Below, piece by piece: positions 49,158-58,685 of a stretch of DNA of 64,000 nucleotides. Below the pieces are notes generated by a model. It was not told the DNA's origin. It ran no database searches and saw only the letters and a list, made by a program, of their open reading frames with translations. Position 1 is the first letter of the stretch, and each line of letters opens with the position of its first letter. The position numbers and the translations under genes are program-made. Source of the DNA: Marinobacter salarius (GTDB taxonomy: Bacteria; Pseudomonadota; Gammaproteobacteria; Pseudomonadales; Oleiphilaceae); NCBI GenBank assembly GCA_000831005.1, contig CP007152.1, positions 4,402,001 through 4,466,000 on the forward strand, given 5' to 3'.

Positions 49158-50441
49158 TCAATCCGCTTCGGATGGCGTTACCGCCTCTCCCTCCAACCAC
49201 GGTGGACGGTTACCAATCCGCTCCAACAGGAAATCAATAAAGACCCGTACCTTCGCCGTTAAAACATTAGACTTGGGATAAACCAGCCAGAGCGCCGGCT
49301 CTGCGTCCATCCGGAAGTCCCCAAGAACCTGTACCAGTGTGCCCTCCGCAAGTTCACGATGAACACTCCATAAAGCATGCATGGCAATGCCAGCGCCTGC
49401 CATGTCATCTCGGATGCTTTGGAATTTCCTCAAAATGTCCTTTAAAAACTCGACCTCTGCGGCAAGGCTTTGATTCGCGTTCTCCAACGACTGCTTCGAC
49501 CGCTGCACATCCTCGAAAGAGGATTTTAATTCGCTGAGGGATTCTGCAACGCGTTGGGCTGTTGATTCTGAATCTGTGAGACGCCTCTCCAAGTCCTCAA
49601 TAATAGAGATCTGATTGGAGAAAGACTCCTGAAGGCTCTTTGCGCTCGCCCGGGTGTGAGACAACTCTTGTTCAAGGCGCTGACGCTCACCTGCTTCCAG
49701 GTTGGCAATGTCACGCTGCTCTTCCACTTGCTCCAGAAGTCTCGCCTTCTCGGTTCTATGCTCAGCAAATTGATCTTCGGCCTTGTTCCTGTAGCTGGCA
49801 AATTCCTCCTTGAGTTCGTCAAACTCGTCTCTTAAACGGGATAGTTGCTGATCGTGACGGTGTTCGAGTACCGCTTTCTCGGAAGTGGCTTGTTCGAACT
49901 GTTTTTTACGTTCAGTTATTTCTTCGCCCTGAGTGTGAATTTTTTCCTGCAACGCGATTTGCTTCTCGTGGTTGGCGGCCGCGGCAATTCTGAGTTGCTG
50001 ATTGTCGACCTTGAGACTGTCTCTCTCGCTCACTAGGTTGGCCAGTTTGGTCTCCAGCGTCTCAACCTCTGACTGTTTACCGGATAGCTTTTCTTCAAGG
50101 CCTCTGGCCAGCTCTTCGAGTTCTTGACGTTGCGTTTCGAACTTGGCTTTCGCTTCATTAATCGCTGACTGCTGTTCTTCCTCCAGCTGAAAAATCAATG
50201 GCCGCACGAGCTTTGCCAGGTACTCCGATCGCTCAGCGTTCAGGTCAATAGCTGCCTGGAACTCTGAGTCTTCGTAGGTGGAGTCGATGTCCAGCCCGTG
50301 AAGGTAGTGAGCAATCTTTGCGGTGGAGCCCTTACCAAGAATTTGGCGGACCTGGTATGGGTTTACTGGTTTCCGGCTTTCCTGCAGCTCTTCAACGGCT
50401 CTGATGATGTCTGCTTCGCTGATACTGGCTGGCCTACCCAT
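49158..50441 (-). CDS. KfrA-type DNA-binding coiled-coil protein fused to a LysR effector tail
   Basis: A 427-residue chimera. The N-terminus (MGRPASISEADIIRAVEELQESRKPVNPYQVRQILGKGSTAKIAHYL) is a KfrA_N-type HTH. Residues ~85-335 are one long coiled coil (Glu/Gln/Leu-rich heptads). From about residue 345 the sequence becomes GAGIAMHALWSVHRELAEGTLVQVLGDFRMDAEPALWLVYPKSNVLTAKVRVFIDFLLERIG. That is the last ~75 residues of a LysR effector-binding domain, not part of any KfrA. The join suggests that a KfrA gene invaded or recombined into a lysR gene. The KfrA part should still bind DNA. Confidence 0.8.
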   Translation of the reverse strand: MGRPASISEADIIRAVEELQESRKPVNPYQVRQILGKGSTAKIAHYLHGLDIDSTYEDSEFQAAIDLNAERSEYLAKLVRPLIFQLEEEQQSAINEAKAKFETQRQELEELARGLEEKLSGKQSEVETLETKLANLVSERDSLKVDNQQLRIAAAANHEKQIALQEKIHTQGEEITERKKQFEQATSEKAVLEHRHDQQLSRLRDEFDELKEEFASYRNKAEDQFAEHRTEKARLLEQVEEQRDIANLEAGERQRLEQELSHTRASAKSLQESFSNQISIIEDLERRLTDSESTAQRVAESLSELKSSFEDVQRSKQSLENANQSLAAEVEFLKDILRKFQSIRDDMAGAGIAMHALWSVHRELAEGTLVQVLGDFRMDAEPALWLVYPKSNVLTAKVRVFIDFLLERIGNRPPWLEGEAVTPSEAD

Positions 50442-50924
50442 ACGTGCACCTTCCTATCTATTAAAAACAATAACTTAGACAACTAAGCGCGGACGGCGAG
50501 CTGTCTTGGTCAGTTTCTGAGTTTCATTTTATTAATTATATACTAACGAAACAAAAGAAACACAAAAGAAAAAAAGGAAGAATAAAAGCGCGATAATAGG
50601 CATTATCCCACCTTATTGGTGTATAATGGTGGGAGAGGGCGTTTTTTGAGGCTTTCTGGAGGGTAAGACTAAAGAAATGCAAATAAGATCGTCAGGCTCG
50701 ACCAGGAGTAATCTCAACGGTCTGCTCGTGCGGGGCCAATTTCTTCACACCAGGCCTGGAGGAAGTATCAGGCCCAGCCAGTATAGTGATGGGGTCTGAA
50801 GACACCAATCCGCAATGTTTTCGAAAAAAATAGCCTGCGGTATTTGGTTAAAAAAGCAACCAGACCTTGGCGGCCATGATTTCCAGTGTACTGTGTTCGT
50901 AAATGACTGATTGGAGATGTACTG
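50442..50924. other. Intergenic region between KfrA-type and DUF4262 genes
   Basis: Besides the palindromes at 50592-50634 there is an A/T-rich part (50510-50580) suited to promoters and a stretch without any natural-looking frame (50640-50920). A possible ribosome site (TTGGAGATG) precedes the DUF4262 start. Nothing else was recognised. Confidence 0.4.
50592..50634. promoter_or_regulatory. Two adjoining palindromes upstream of the KfrA-type gene
   Basis: GATAAT-AGGC-ATTATC (50592-50607) is followed, with two shared bases, by TCCCACC-TTAT-TGGTGT-ATAA-T-GGTGGGA (50606-50634). They lie about 150-190 bp upstream of the KfrA/LysR gene, in a run of A/G-rich DNA. KfrA-like proteins repress their own promoters through such repeats, so these are operator candidates. 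Confidence 0.45.
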
Positions 50925-51311
50925 ATGGCTCTGGGAAAATTTGAGAATGGAATCGCGGCCCATAAGAACGCAGTGGCGGATGCGATTGAACATCATGGTA
51001 TCCATGTTCGGCATGTACCAGGCTACGCCTACACGGTGGGGTGCTCAGATATAGGATTGCCAGAGCTGCTGGTCGAAAAGATGCCGCGCGAGCAAAGTGA
51101 TGAACTGCTGAGGCTTTTGTTTCTCGCGGCTGAACGGCGGGACACCCCGGCTAAGTCATGGGATGAGGTCGCTGTGGTCACTCCAAAGCCAGGTTTTGAG
51201 TCACTTTCGGTTGATCAGGTTAAGACGCGGTTGTTTGATGCGAGAACCCACTATGGGCATTGGAAGATTTCTGCAGTGAAAGTATTGGTGCCGGGAGTGC
51301 CTCGTGACTGA
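50925..51311 (+). CDS. DUF4262 domain protein
   Basis: A 128-residue protein with the DUF4262 pattern: IEHHGIHVRHVPG...YAYTVG, then LPELLVEKMPREQSDELLRLL. Function of the family is unknown. Members often occur in accessory DNA and near toxin or mobile genes. The last 8 bp overlap the next gene, so the two are coupled. Confidence 0.75.
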   Translation: MALGKFENGIAAHKNAVADAIEHHGIHVRHVPGYAYTVGCSDIGLPELLVEKMPREQSDELLRLLFLAAERRDTPAKSWDEVAVVTPKPGFESLSVDQVKTRLFDARTHYGHWKISAVKVLVPGVPRD

Positions 51312-51720
51312 AGAGCGATTAGTGGATTTTCAATCTGCGAAAGAGGCCAGAGAGCGTCTCCGGGAAATCATCGCTTTTAACAGCCAAAACGGTTTTATTT
51401 TTGTTGAAGAAAGCTGGAGAGACATAGGGTTTGCAACGGTGTACGTGGTGGACAGAGATATCAACACTATTCATGTGTTCCCCTGGGCGCCGGAGAAAGT
51501 CTCTATAGAAATTCCGGCGGAATCGCTGCCTTGGGAGCTTCTAAATCTATCCTTTGAGGTAATTGCAGATCCAAAAGTGTATGTGGACAAAACGCACATC
51601 CTGCAGAGCGAGGCGATTGCTGCAACTGCGTTGAATGCTGAGCTTTCCCTTGGAAGCGTGAAAGCCGAACTGCGGCCACACATACTTGCCATCATGGACC
51701 TGTCTTCTAAGTCGGGTTGA
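51304..51720 (+). CDS. Hypothetical protein, 138 aa, coupled to DUF4262 gene
   Basis: MTEERLVDFQSAKEARERLREIIAFNSQNGFIFVEESWRDIGFATVYVVDRDINTIHVFPWAP... starts GTG/ATG within the end of the DUF4262 gene. It is a mixed alpha/beta soluble protein; no family was recognised. Its stop codon (TGA 51718-51720) overlaps the end motif of the Tn3-family element, so the element abuts it exactly. Confidence 0.6.
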   Translation: MTEERLVDFQSAKEARERLREIIAFNSQNGFIFVEESWRDIGFATVYVVDRDINTIHVFPWAPEKVSIEIPAESLPWELLNLSFEVIADPKVYVDKTHILQSEAIAATALNAELSLGSVKAELRPHILAIMDLSSKSG

Positions 51721-51744
51721 GGGTTGGCAGACAAACGTGAAAAA
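51719..51744 (+). repeat. End motif of the Tn3-family element (left copy)
   Basis: GAGGGTTGGCAGACAAACGTGAAAAA recurs at 57759-57784 in the same orientation, here written in two parts: GAGGGTTGGCAGAC and AAACGTGAAAAA. The similarity continues loosely about 35 bp further. A normal transposon would show the second copy inverted. Confidence 0.7.
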
Positions 51745-51798
51745 TTCCCCAGAAACACGCCCAAGCCATTGAAATAAGAAATCTTTAGGTCAAATTAT

Positions 51799-54700
51799 TT
51801 ATTCAGTTCCATCCTCAACGCTCGGCCGAGCTTTGGACGCTCCCTGAGAGGCAAGTTCAGCCAGTTTCAAATCAAATAGCTGCTGCCCCACCGGTCGCTT
51901 CAGATCCAGCGTGTAGTCCCCGAAGCGATTGATATGACGGGTTCGGTACGGCGATAACGCTTTCAGAACATCCTCTGTGATGGCAATCCCTTCTGCGGCC
52001 ATGTCGCGCAATACCCGGCTGAGGGCTTCGACGTTGTGCAGGATCAGCATATTCGCCACCAGGTGGTTGTACTTCACCACTTTTTGCTGCTCATGCCGGA
52101 GGTTGGCGGCAATGATGCCCGAGCCACCAAAGAAGCTCCATTTTGCAAACCCGTTAAACTGCTCGTTCTTGTTGGTTGCGGCGTGAATGGTCTGGCGCAG
52201 CTCCACGTCGTCGATGTAATTGAGCAGGAAGCCGGTGCGCACGACCTTTCCCAGCTCCCGGAAGGCGAAATACAGCTTGTTCTTGCGACTGTAGGTTCCC
52301 AACCGTCTCAGAATGGTTGATGCCGTGATTTTACCCAACTTGATGGACACGGCCACGCGCAACATATCCGGCAGATGCCGTTCAATCCGTGCCCAGTCGA
52401 TATGGCCGTTGAACAGTTCTTCGATATGGGCGTAGCGAAATCGCCGGTCAGGCCGGTAAAAGTTCAGATCCTTGAGGTTCCGGATACGCGGCATCAGCTT
52501 GATGCCCAGTAGGTACGACAGTCCGAACACAGGATAGCTCTGGGCCTGCGTATCACCGTGTAAGGAATCCGGCTGAATATCGCTCTGGTTTTTCAGCAGT
52601 CCGTCGAGGATGTACACCGCTTCGTGAACGCCACAGGGGATGAAATGACTGAACAGCGCGATGTAGGTGTCCGAGACGTGGTAGTAACCGATGCCGCCGT
52701 AGCCGCCATAGCGTATGTGGTACTCGCTGAGCAGGTTTTGCTCGTAAAGATTCCATTTGGTGCCATCGGCGGCGGCCCGCCGCCCTGTGCCCCAGTATCC
52801 GGGCAGTTCGTATTTCTTATACGCGTTGATGACCTTGACGATAGCGCGGTCCAGCCTGTCTTCGGTCACGTGGTTAAGGTTGAGCCAGGCTATCTGGCGG
52901 CGGTTCAGCTGTTTAATAGAGTCGGCGGTCTGGGAGGGCCCCAGATTGCAGCCGTAGCAGAAAAGCGTCGCGATGAAGCGTAACCGGGGGTCTTCAACGC
53001 GCCCCTCATAGCCTGACAGTGGCCCGAATTCCCGGTGTAGCCCAAGCCAACGCTCTGCATCCACCAGAACGTCGACGATGCTGCGGGTGCCAAGCCGACG
53101 TGTGATGTCGTCATCAAGGGCCTGCCAATTCGTCGGCAGTCCCTGCTTCTGATTCCGCTTGATGACAATGCGGCCGTCTTCAATGGTGGCGTGTGTGTTG
53201 TCCGGGAAGGCGGCGTCCACCGAGCGGCTCACCTGAGTCAGCTGATCCTTGAGGTGGCTAATCAGCGCCTTCGGTTCCATGGGGAGCTCCACTTCCAACC
53301 CGTACTGGTCAATTTCCTGTTCGTAACCCGACCAGCTCACCAGTTGATCCCGATGGTCGTCGAACCGATCTCCGTGAACAACCGCCAGGTCCGCTGACTT
53401 CAGTTCCTGTTTCACCAGATTCAAAACGGCCAATTCAAAATATTTACGGTGAACCGTCAGGCTGTCCGGACGGATGAAAATCAGACGTCGCCACTTATCG
53501 AGCGTCCACTTTGTCTGCTGAATGTTTTCGACCAGATCCGGCGCATGGACGCGCAAATCCAGCGTCTCGGCTTTCAGCGAACGGGTTTTTCGGAGCAGCT
53601 CAATCAGTTGAATCGACAAGGTGTCGCTGGAGGTGCTTTGAAACGTCAGTATGTCCAGGCAGTTGTACAGCAGGCTGCGTTTGGCTCGAAACGGTCGCAA
53701 CATGAAAGGCAGGTAGTTATTGCCCGCGTAGGCCAGATGTTCCTCGCATTCGTCCAGCCACTCCTGGCGCTTGTCTCCGACCACGGCCTGAAGTGACTGC
53801 CACGGGTTTGGCTCGGCTTCCATGGCGGTCAGCACGTCTTTAAAGCAGGACACGAGTCGATCCGTGCGCTGGGTCTGCTCCATTTGATAGGTCAGCAGGT
53901 TTTGCTGGGCGGTGGTTTCCAGTTGCCTCATCAGCTTGATCAGAAGCTCGGCCGTATCGTCCAGTGCCTGGGCATACTGTTGCCGGATCAGGACGACCGC
54001 CAGGGCATAGCGTTTGCGTGCGGGGATGCGGGCCATTCTCGCCACGTCCAGCGCTCTTGCTTCATTGGCGAACTGCCGCCGTTTGGTCACGGGAATGGAT
54101 TGGACACTCGGTAATCGCTCGACGATATCCCTGAGCCACTTGAGGTGTTGCAGGTAGGACCGGATCTCTTTGTTGGTCGGCTTGCGAATTTCTCGCTTCA
54201 GACGCTGCCAACCGCTGATCTCAATCCCCGGTGGTGAGACCAGCAAGTCGTTGACCAGTGCCTTTGTGTCGTCGGTCAGTTCGCTGACGATGGATCGGTA
54301 ACAGCGGTCGTTCACGGTGGCCCGGGCATCCTTGGCAAGCCGCAAAAGCACTGTGAAGCCGGGAATCTCAAAACGGTGACGCACCAGCTCTTCGAGGAGG
54401 ATGTTGATAACATCAGCCAGCACCTCGCGGGACTCGGCGGCATATATGGCTTGATTTGCGAGCCAGAGGCGGTCTTCATCGTTCAAGACTCGGCTGCGAC
54501 ATAGGCCCGAATCCAATTGATGTGGCGATCACGGGCACTGGATTGATCATACTGCCTCTGCTGGATCTTGGTCGGTCGTTTTTGAAGGCCGAGGCGTTTA
54601 GCGATGTAGCCACTCAAGTCGGAAGGCAAATCAACCGTCGCGCAGAAAAAGCCCTGTTTCTGATAAGCTTTCAGGTGCAACAGCAAAAAGAAGCGTTGTT

Positions 54701-54827
54701 GAAGTTGTTTAGCACGTCGACGAGCCCAGCGTTGCTCGTTAGGTGCGGGCGTGTAAACGGTATCAAGTTCGTGTTGTGGGATACCCGACCGAAACCGTGG
54801 ATAAGCCGTATCCTGGATCGCACTCAT
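51799..54827 (-). pseudogene. tnpA: Tn3-family transposase TnpA (one frameshift)
   Basis: About 1005 residues over two frames. The N-terminal part (54827-54483, SAIQDTAYPRFRSGIPQHELDTVYTP..., DUF4158) and the main part join at about 54490 with a frame break (AAES|RVLNDEDR). The main part includes the Tn3 catalytic domain: RFRYAHIEELFNGHIDW, GTDGTKWN-like RRAAADGTKWNLYEQNLL, HGDTQAQSYPVFGLSYLLG, and the end YRTRHINRFGDYTLDLKRP. It catalyses replicative transposition by cointegrate formation. With the frame broken it may be inactive. Confidence 0.88.
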
Positions 54828-54834
54828 GATCGAC

Positions 54835-56093
54835 TCAATCCCATGTCTGCCCGGTGGCCGGGTCCGTGATCAGTGTCTCCACCCAGCAGGCTTTGTCGGA
54901 TGCTATACGGTGTATCTCATCGATCAGGTCGTCCATCGTTTCGTCCAGATGCTCATCCGACGTTGCAGGCACCTCGATGCGGTAGTGTCCATCGGTCTGG
55001 TGTTCCACCTCGAACGGTTTCAGGCAATGGGCTTCGATCACCGTGCGGGCCTGGTAGTGTTTACGGCTGCGCGGGCGCTGTGGCTCCAGAGTAAGCTGGA
55101 CGGTCAAGGCCCGTAAGCGCGGTTGGGATGCGCTAGCCAGGCGCGGCTGGCCAACCGGTGACGCCATTTCGGTTGGAATCTGCATCAGGGCCTGCTCGAA
55201 CGGTGACTTGGCTTCGATGTAACGCAAGGCGGTTTGGGTATCCCGCCAACCGACGTATTCCATCAGCGCTTTGATTTCCCAGCCTGAAGCGCTGGCCCAG
55301 GTGGCAAACCCGCGTCGTAGTGAATGGCTGCTGAACGCTTCCACGGCATCAATGCCCGCGTCAGACAAGAGCTGGCGCAGCAGCGGCACGACGCTGTTCG
55401 GGTGCAATGACACGTCCGACAGGTTCCCCCAGCGATCAATCGCCCTGAACAGGGCTCCGCTGGTTGATTCAGAAAATCCAGCCAATCCTGACAGGCCTCG
55501 ACCGGACAACACTGCCTCAGAGCGGGCACTTTATACAGACGCCCTTCGGCCTGACGATCCCCCTTACTTCTCCGCAGGTACAGGGACATACCGGCACCGG
55601 GGGCCAGCGTGATGTCTTCAATGGTTAACCGACAGAGTTCATCACTGCGAAAGGCGCGCCAGAACCCGAGCAGGACCATGGCCCGGTTACGCAACCAGAC
55701 CCCGAGACGCCGTGAATCGTGCTGACGGGCCTGCGCGATCTGTCGGGACAGCCACTGATCCAGTTGCTGGAGCTGGGTGATGGCCAGGGGCTTGGCCTGT
55801 TTTTGCCGGTACGGATGCTCTTCGCGAATGCCCTTCAATACCGTGCGTACCAACGGGGCTTTGGTTGGGTCTGGGAACCCCTGATCCCGATGCCAGCGAG
55901 CCAGCGCCGCCAGGCGCTGCTTCAGGGTAGCGGCCGACAGCCGTTCGGCATGATCGGCCAGATAGCGAGCGACACTATCGGCGGTTGCCGGTAAAAACCC
56001 GCCCCAGGTCACCTCAAAATGCTCGACGGCGGATCGGTAGCTGCGTCGGGTGTTGTCGCGGGTCGCCGCCCGAACGTACCGATCAATCGTCAT
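54835..56093 (-). pseudogene. tnpS: TnpS-like tyrosine recombinase for cointegrate resolution (frameshift)
   Basis: A phage-integrase-type recombinase of about 420 residues. The N-terminal SAM-like domain is TRRSYRSAVEHFEVTWGGFLPATADSVARYLADH. The catalytic part has WRAFRSDELCRL (first Arg), SLRRGFATWA with the preceding H (H-x-x-R), and YVGWRDTQTALRYIEA (nucleophile Tyr). A base is off at about 55470. It is placed as in Tn4651-type elements, where TnpS with TnpT resolves cointegrates. The start at 56093 overlaps the end of the upstream gene. Confidence 0.82.
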
Positions 56094-56577
56094 TGGGCCC
56101 ACCCGCCTCGTTCGATGTCGGCAATGCCGCTATTGCTTCTGTTAACCAGCGCTCGACCGACTCGCACACAGCATCGTTGTCCGCGCTTGAAACCATCTTT
56201 GTGAACGTCTTGGCCATGGCATCGCGCACCTGTTGATCGAATGGATCGTCGGGATTGGCGATCAGTGAGCCAGACAGCCTGTCCAGCGTAGACCCCGTGG
56301 CTGCTCTATCCTGACGGCCTTGAACCCAGCTTTGCGCCTCAGCCAATGAACCGAACTGCTTGTGCTCCACCCAGAGGAAACTGTTTGGAATCGCGATTGA
56401 TCGTCCGTCTTTGAGGTAGGCCCTGATCTCCGCGTCAACGTCCGGCAAATAGGCGTCCTCGCTTTGCAGACATTCAAGGGCCGCACGAAAGCTTGGTAAT
56501 GGGGCGGGAAACCGGTTGCGAAAATCAAACGCCCGGAAGGCAAACACCTGATCCAGTGGATCGGCTTGTGTGTGCAT
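56083..56577 (-). CDS. Hypothetical transposon-associated protein, 164 aa
   Basis: MHTQADPLDQVFAFRAFDFRNRFPAPLPSFRAALECLQSEDAYLPDVDAEIRAYLKDGRSIAIPNSFLWVEHKQF... is an acidic soluble protein upstream of and overlapping tnpS (stop TGA inside ATGACGATTGA). Similar small genes accompany recombinases of Tn3 or integrating elements in my recollection, but no function was recognised. It is intact. Confidence 0.6.
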   Translation of the reverse strand: MHTQADPLDQVFAFRAFDFRNRFPAPLPSFRAALECLQSEDAYLPDVDAEIRAYLKDGRSIAIPNSFLWVEHKQFGSLAEAQSWVQGRQDRAATGSTLDRLSGSLIANPDDPFDQQVRDAMAKTFTKMVSSADNDAVCESVERWLTEAIAALPTSNEAGGPNDD

Positions 56578-56782
56578 GTGTGACCTCCTGCTGCGTGGCC
56601 TTCGTCCGGGGCCATATCGTACCGGTCGTGAGTCAGTATAGCCGCTGAAACGGGCATCACAATGGATAACGCTGGATTATCACATGTTTATTTTATTCTG
56701 CTTATCAACTATATTTCTAACTTATATAGTATGTAATTACGTATTACGTAACACAGTAAGAAATAAGCATGAGGACACCATC
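56578..56782. promoter_or_regulatory. Divergent promoter region, probable resolution site
   Basis: About 205 bases between the divergent tnpS-side and tnpT-side genes. It has an A/T-rich core (TTATTTTATTCTGCTTATC... TTATATAG) and the repeated motif ATTACGTATTACGTAAC at about 56735-56752. In Tn4651-type elements the rst site where TnpS acts lies exactly in this position. The assignment is by layout. Confidence 0.5.
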
Positions 56783-57820
56783 ATGGCCCGAGGCGGCATC
56801 ACCCAACCCCTGGTCGAGGACGCCCGCAAACGTCTTCTGGCTCGCAATGTTCGCCCCTCTATCGACGCCATACGCGCCGAATTGGGCAACACCGGCTCAA
56901 AGACCACCATCAGCAACCATCTGAAAGCGATTGAGGCGCGAGAAAGCACTCGTCTGGATGATGAGGCGCTTCTGAGTAACCACGTTACCGAGTTGGTCGG
57001 CCGACTCGCCAGGCAATTACGCCAGGACGCGCAGGAGACCATCGAACAGGCTGAACAACACCACAAGGCCGAGATCGCCAGCTTGCAGGAGACCCTCAAG
57101 GCACAGACCGCTGAGATCCGGCAACACCAGGCGCAGAACGAATCGCTGACTCAGGAGCGGGATGCGTTACAGGCCGACGTCCGCTGGCTTCAGAAGGCGC
57201 TCTCGACACTCGAAGGCGATAACCGCGCACAGGCCCAACGCATTGAAAGTCTGACTGAGCAGGTTCAGGACAAGCAGCGCCAGGTAGACTCGCTGGAAGA
57301 AAAGCACGGACATGCCCGCGAGGCACTAGAGCACTATCGCGGCTCCGTGCAAGAGCAGCGCGAGCAGGATCAGCGGCGGCATGAGCAGCAGATCCAGCAA
57401 GTCCAGGAAGAGCAACGCCATCTGCAACAAGCCCTGGCCGTGAAACGCGACGAGCAGGCCCAGGCCACCCGGGAGATTACCCGGCTGTTCACGGAGGTGA
57501 CTGAAGTTCGAAAGCAGTCGGATCAGTTGACGCAGCAACTTGGCGAGCGGGAGCGCGAAAATCGTCGTCTGGCCGACAAAACGGTGCGGCTAGAACAGCA
57601 AGCCGCAGCGTTACGCCAACGGAAGACTGCCCTTGAAAAGCAGCAGCGCGTGAACGACCAACTGAAAGCGAGGGTTCAGCAGCTTGAAACCGAGCTGAGC
57701 GTGAAGAATGAGCTGTTGGATCGTTTGAGCGCTGGCAACGATTCCGACGAGACGATTAGAGGGTTGGCAGACAAACGTGAAAAAAAGTCCCAAAATAGCC
57801 ACAAAGCGTTGAAAAAATAG
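56783..57820 (+). CDS. tnpT: TnpT-like / KfrA-type coiled-coil DNA-binding protein
   Basis: A 345-residue protein from ATG 56783 (MARGGITQPLVEDARKRLLARNVRPSIDAIRAELGNTGSKTTISNHLKAIE), a KfrA_N-type HTH, followed by a long coiled coil rich in Gln/Glu/Arg. The position divergent to tnpS matches TnpT of Tn4651-like elements, which binds the rst site and stimulates recombination. The last ~22 codons (IRGLADKREKKSQNSHKALKK) are encoded by a copy of the element's end motif, so the natural C-terminus may have been replaced. Confidence 0.72.
   Translation: MARGGITQPLVEDARKRLLARNVRPSIDAIRAELGNTGSKTTISNHLKAIEARESTRLDDEALLSNHVTELVGRLARQLRQDAQETIEQAEQHHKAEIASLQETLKAQTAEIRQHQAQNESLTQERDALQADVRWLQKALSTLEGDNRAQAQRIESLTEQVQDKQRQVDSLEEKHGHAREALEHYRGSVQEQREQDQRRHEQQIQQVQEEQRHLQQALAVKRDEQAQATREITRLFTEVTEVRKQSDQLTQQLGERERENRRLADKTVRLEQQAAALRQRKTALEKQQRVNDQLKARVQQLETELSVKNELLDRLSAGNDSDETIRGLADKREKKSQNSHKALKK
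57759..57784 (+). repeat. End motif of the Tn3-family element (second copy, same orientation)
   Basis: Identical to 51719-51744 over 26 bases and in the same direction, exactly 6040 bp away. It lies inside the 3' end of the tnpT-like gene. Its orientation means it is not the matching inverted end of the same element. Confidence 0.7.
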
Positions 57821-58133
57821 TTTATGTTGCCTGCGCCATAGGAAGGGAGCTTCATCAGGTGTTCACTTCCAGCATATCAGTGAAGGCAGCTTGTACGATT
57901 CCTATTCCCAGGTGTAGTGGGTGATGGTGTAAAATGAGGGACCAGTTTTCCCAGTGCGGCGCAGGCGTGAACCTGAAGATGCTCGCCGAGCTATTTTGGC
58001 CCTATGAAAACGGGCGGTATTTACTCCTGATATTGACTATTTTATGTTCAGACACGGCGTTTCCGGATGGATCAGCAGAAGCCGGTGAATTGCTTGTTAT
58101 CAGAAAACAGATTTTTCGCAGGGTCGACTAACT
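57821..58133. other. Gap between the transposon and kptA, nothing recognised
   Basis: About 310 bases. One short frame (57934-58131) could encode 65 residues but has no good ribosome site and an unremarkable composition. The end of the gap gives the TTG start of kptA. Confidence 0.3.
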
Positions 58134-58685
58134 TTGAGAAAACCGGAACAAGACTTCACCAAGGTCAGTAAATTTTTAAGCTATGTGCTTCGACATAAGC
58201 CCGAGGCTATTAACCTAACGCTTGATGATAAAGGATGGGCATCGGTTGCCGATATTATCGAGAAAGCCAAACCACAAATCACACTCACACCTGCACTTAT
58301 CAGACAGGTCGTCATCGATAATGAAAAAAAACGTTTTTCACTTTCTTATGATAACCAATATATTCGTGCTAACCAAGGTCACTCAATTAAAGTAGATTTA
58401 CAACTCATTCCGGAAAAACCACCAGCAGTACTTTATCATGGAACTGCTACTCGGTTTTTAGATTCAATAAAACGGGAGGGATTAAAACCAGGGAAGCGAC
58501 ATCACGTACACTTGTCATCAGATATCGAAACAGCTACTGCGGTTGGGAAGCGCTATGGCAAGCCTTCTATTATAGAAATCCCTGCTAGCGCTATGCACCA
58601 GCAGGGATTTAAGTTCTTCCTATCCAAGAATAAAGTCTGGTTAACAGAATATGTACCAGCCAATTTCTTAACGGTTATTGTTTAG
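58134..58685 (+). CDS. kptA: RNA 2'-phosphotransferase KptA/Tpt1
   Basis: A 183-residue protein with the family blocks KVSKFLSYVLRHKPEAINLTLDDKGWA (winged helix; the Arg-His of SYVLRHKP), SYDNQYIRANQGHSI (R-x-x-Q-G-H), VLYHGTATRFLDSIKREGLKPGKRHHVHLS (H-G-T and R-x-H-V-H-L) and the end. It removes a 2'-phosphate from RNA using NAD and can act on ADP-ribose linkages. The TTG start is the likely one; the gene is A/T-richer than its surroundings. It seems intact. Confidence 0.93.
   Translation: MRKPEQDFTKVSKFLSYVLRHKPEAINLTLDDKGWASVADIIEKAKPQITLTPALIRQVVIDNEKKRFSLSYDNQYIRANQGHSIKVDLQLIPEKPPAVLYHGTATRFLDSIKREGLKPGKRHHVHLSSDIETATAVGKRYGKPSIIEIPASAMHQQGFKFFLSKNKVWLTEYVPANFLTVIV

Noticed and set aside
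57934..58131. 65-codon frame before kptA.
   Set aside because: No ribosome site, no recognisable features, and it ends directly at the kptA start, which is likely leader sequence.
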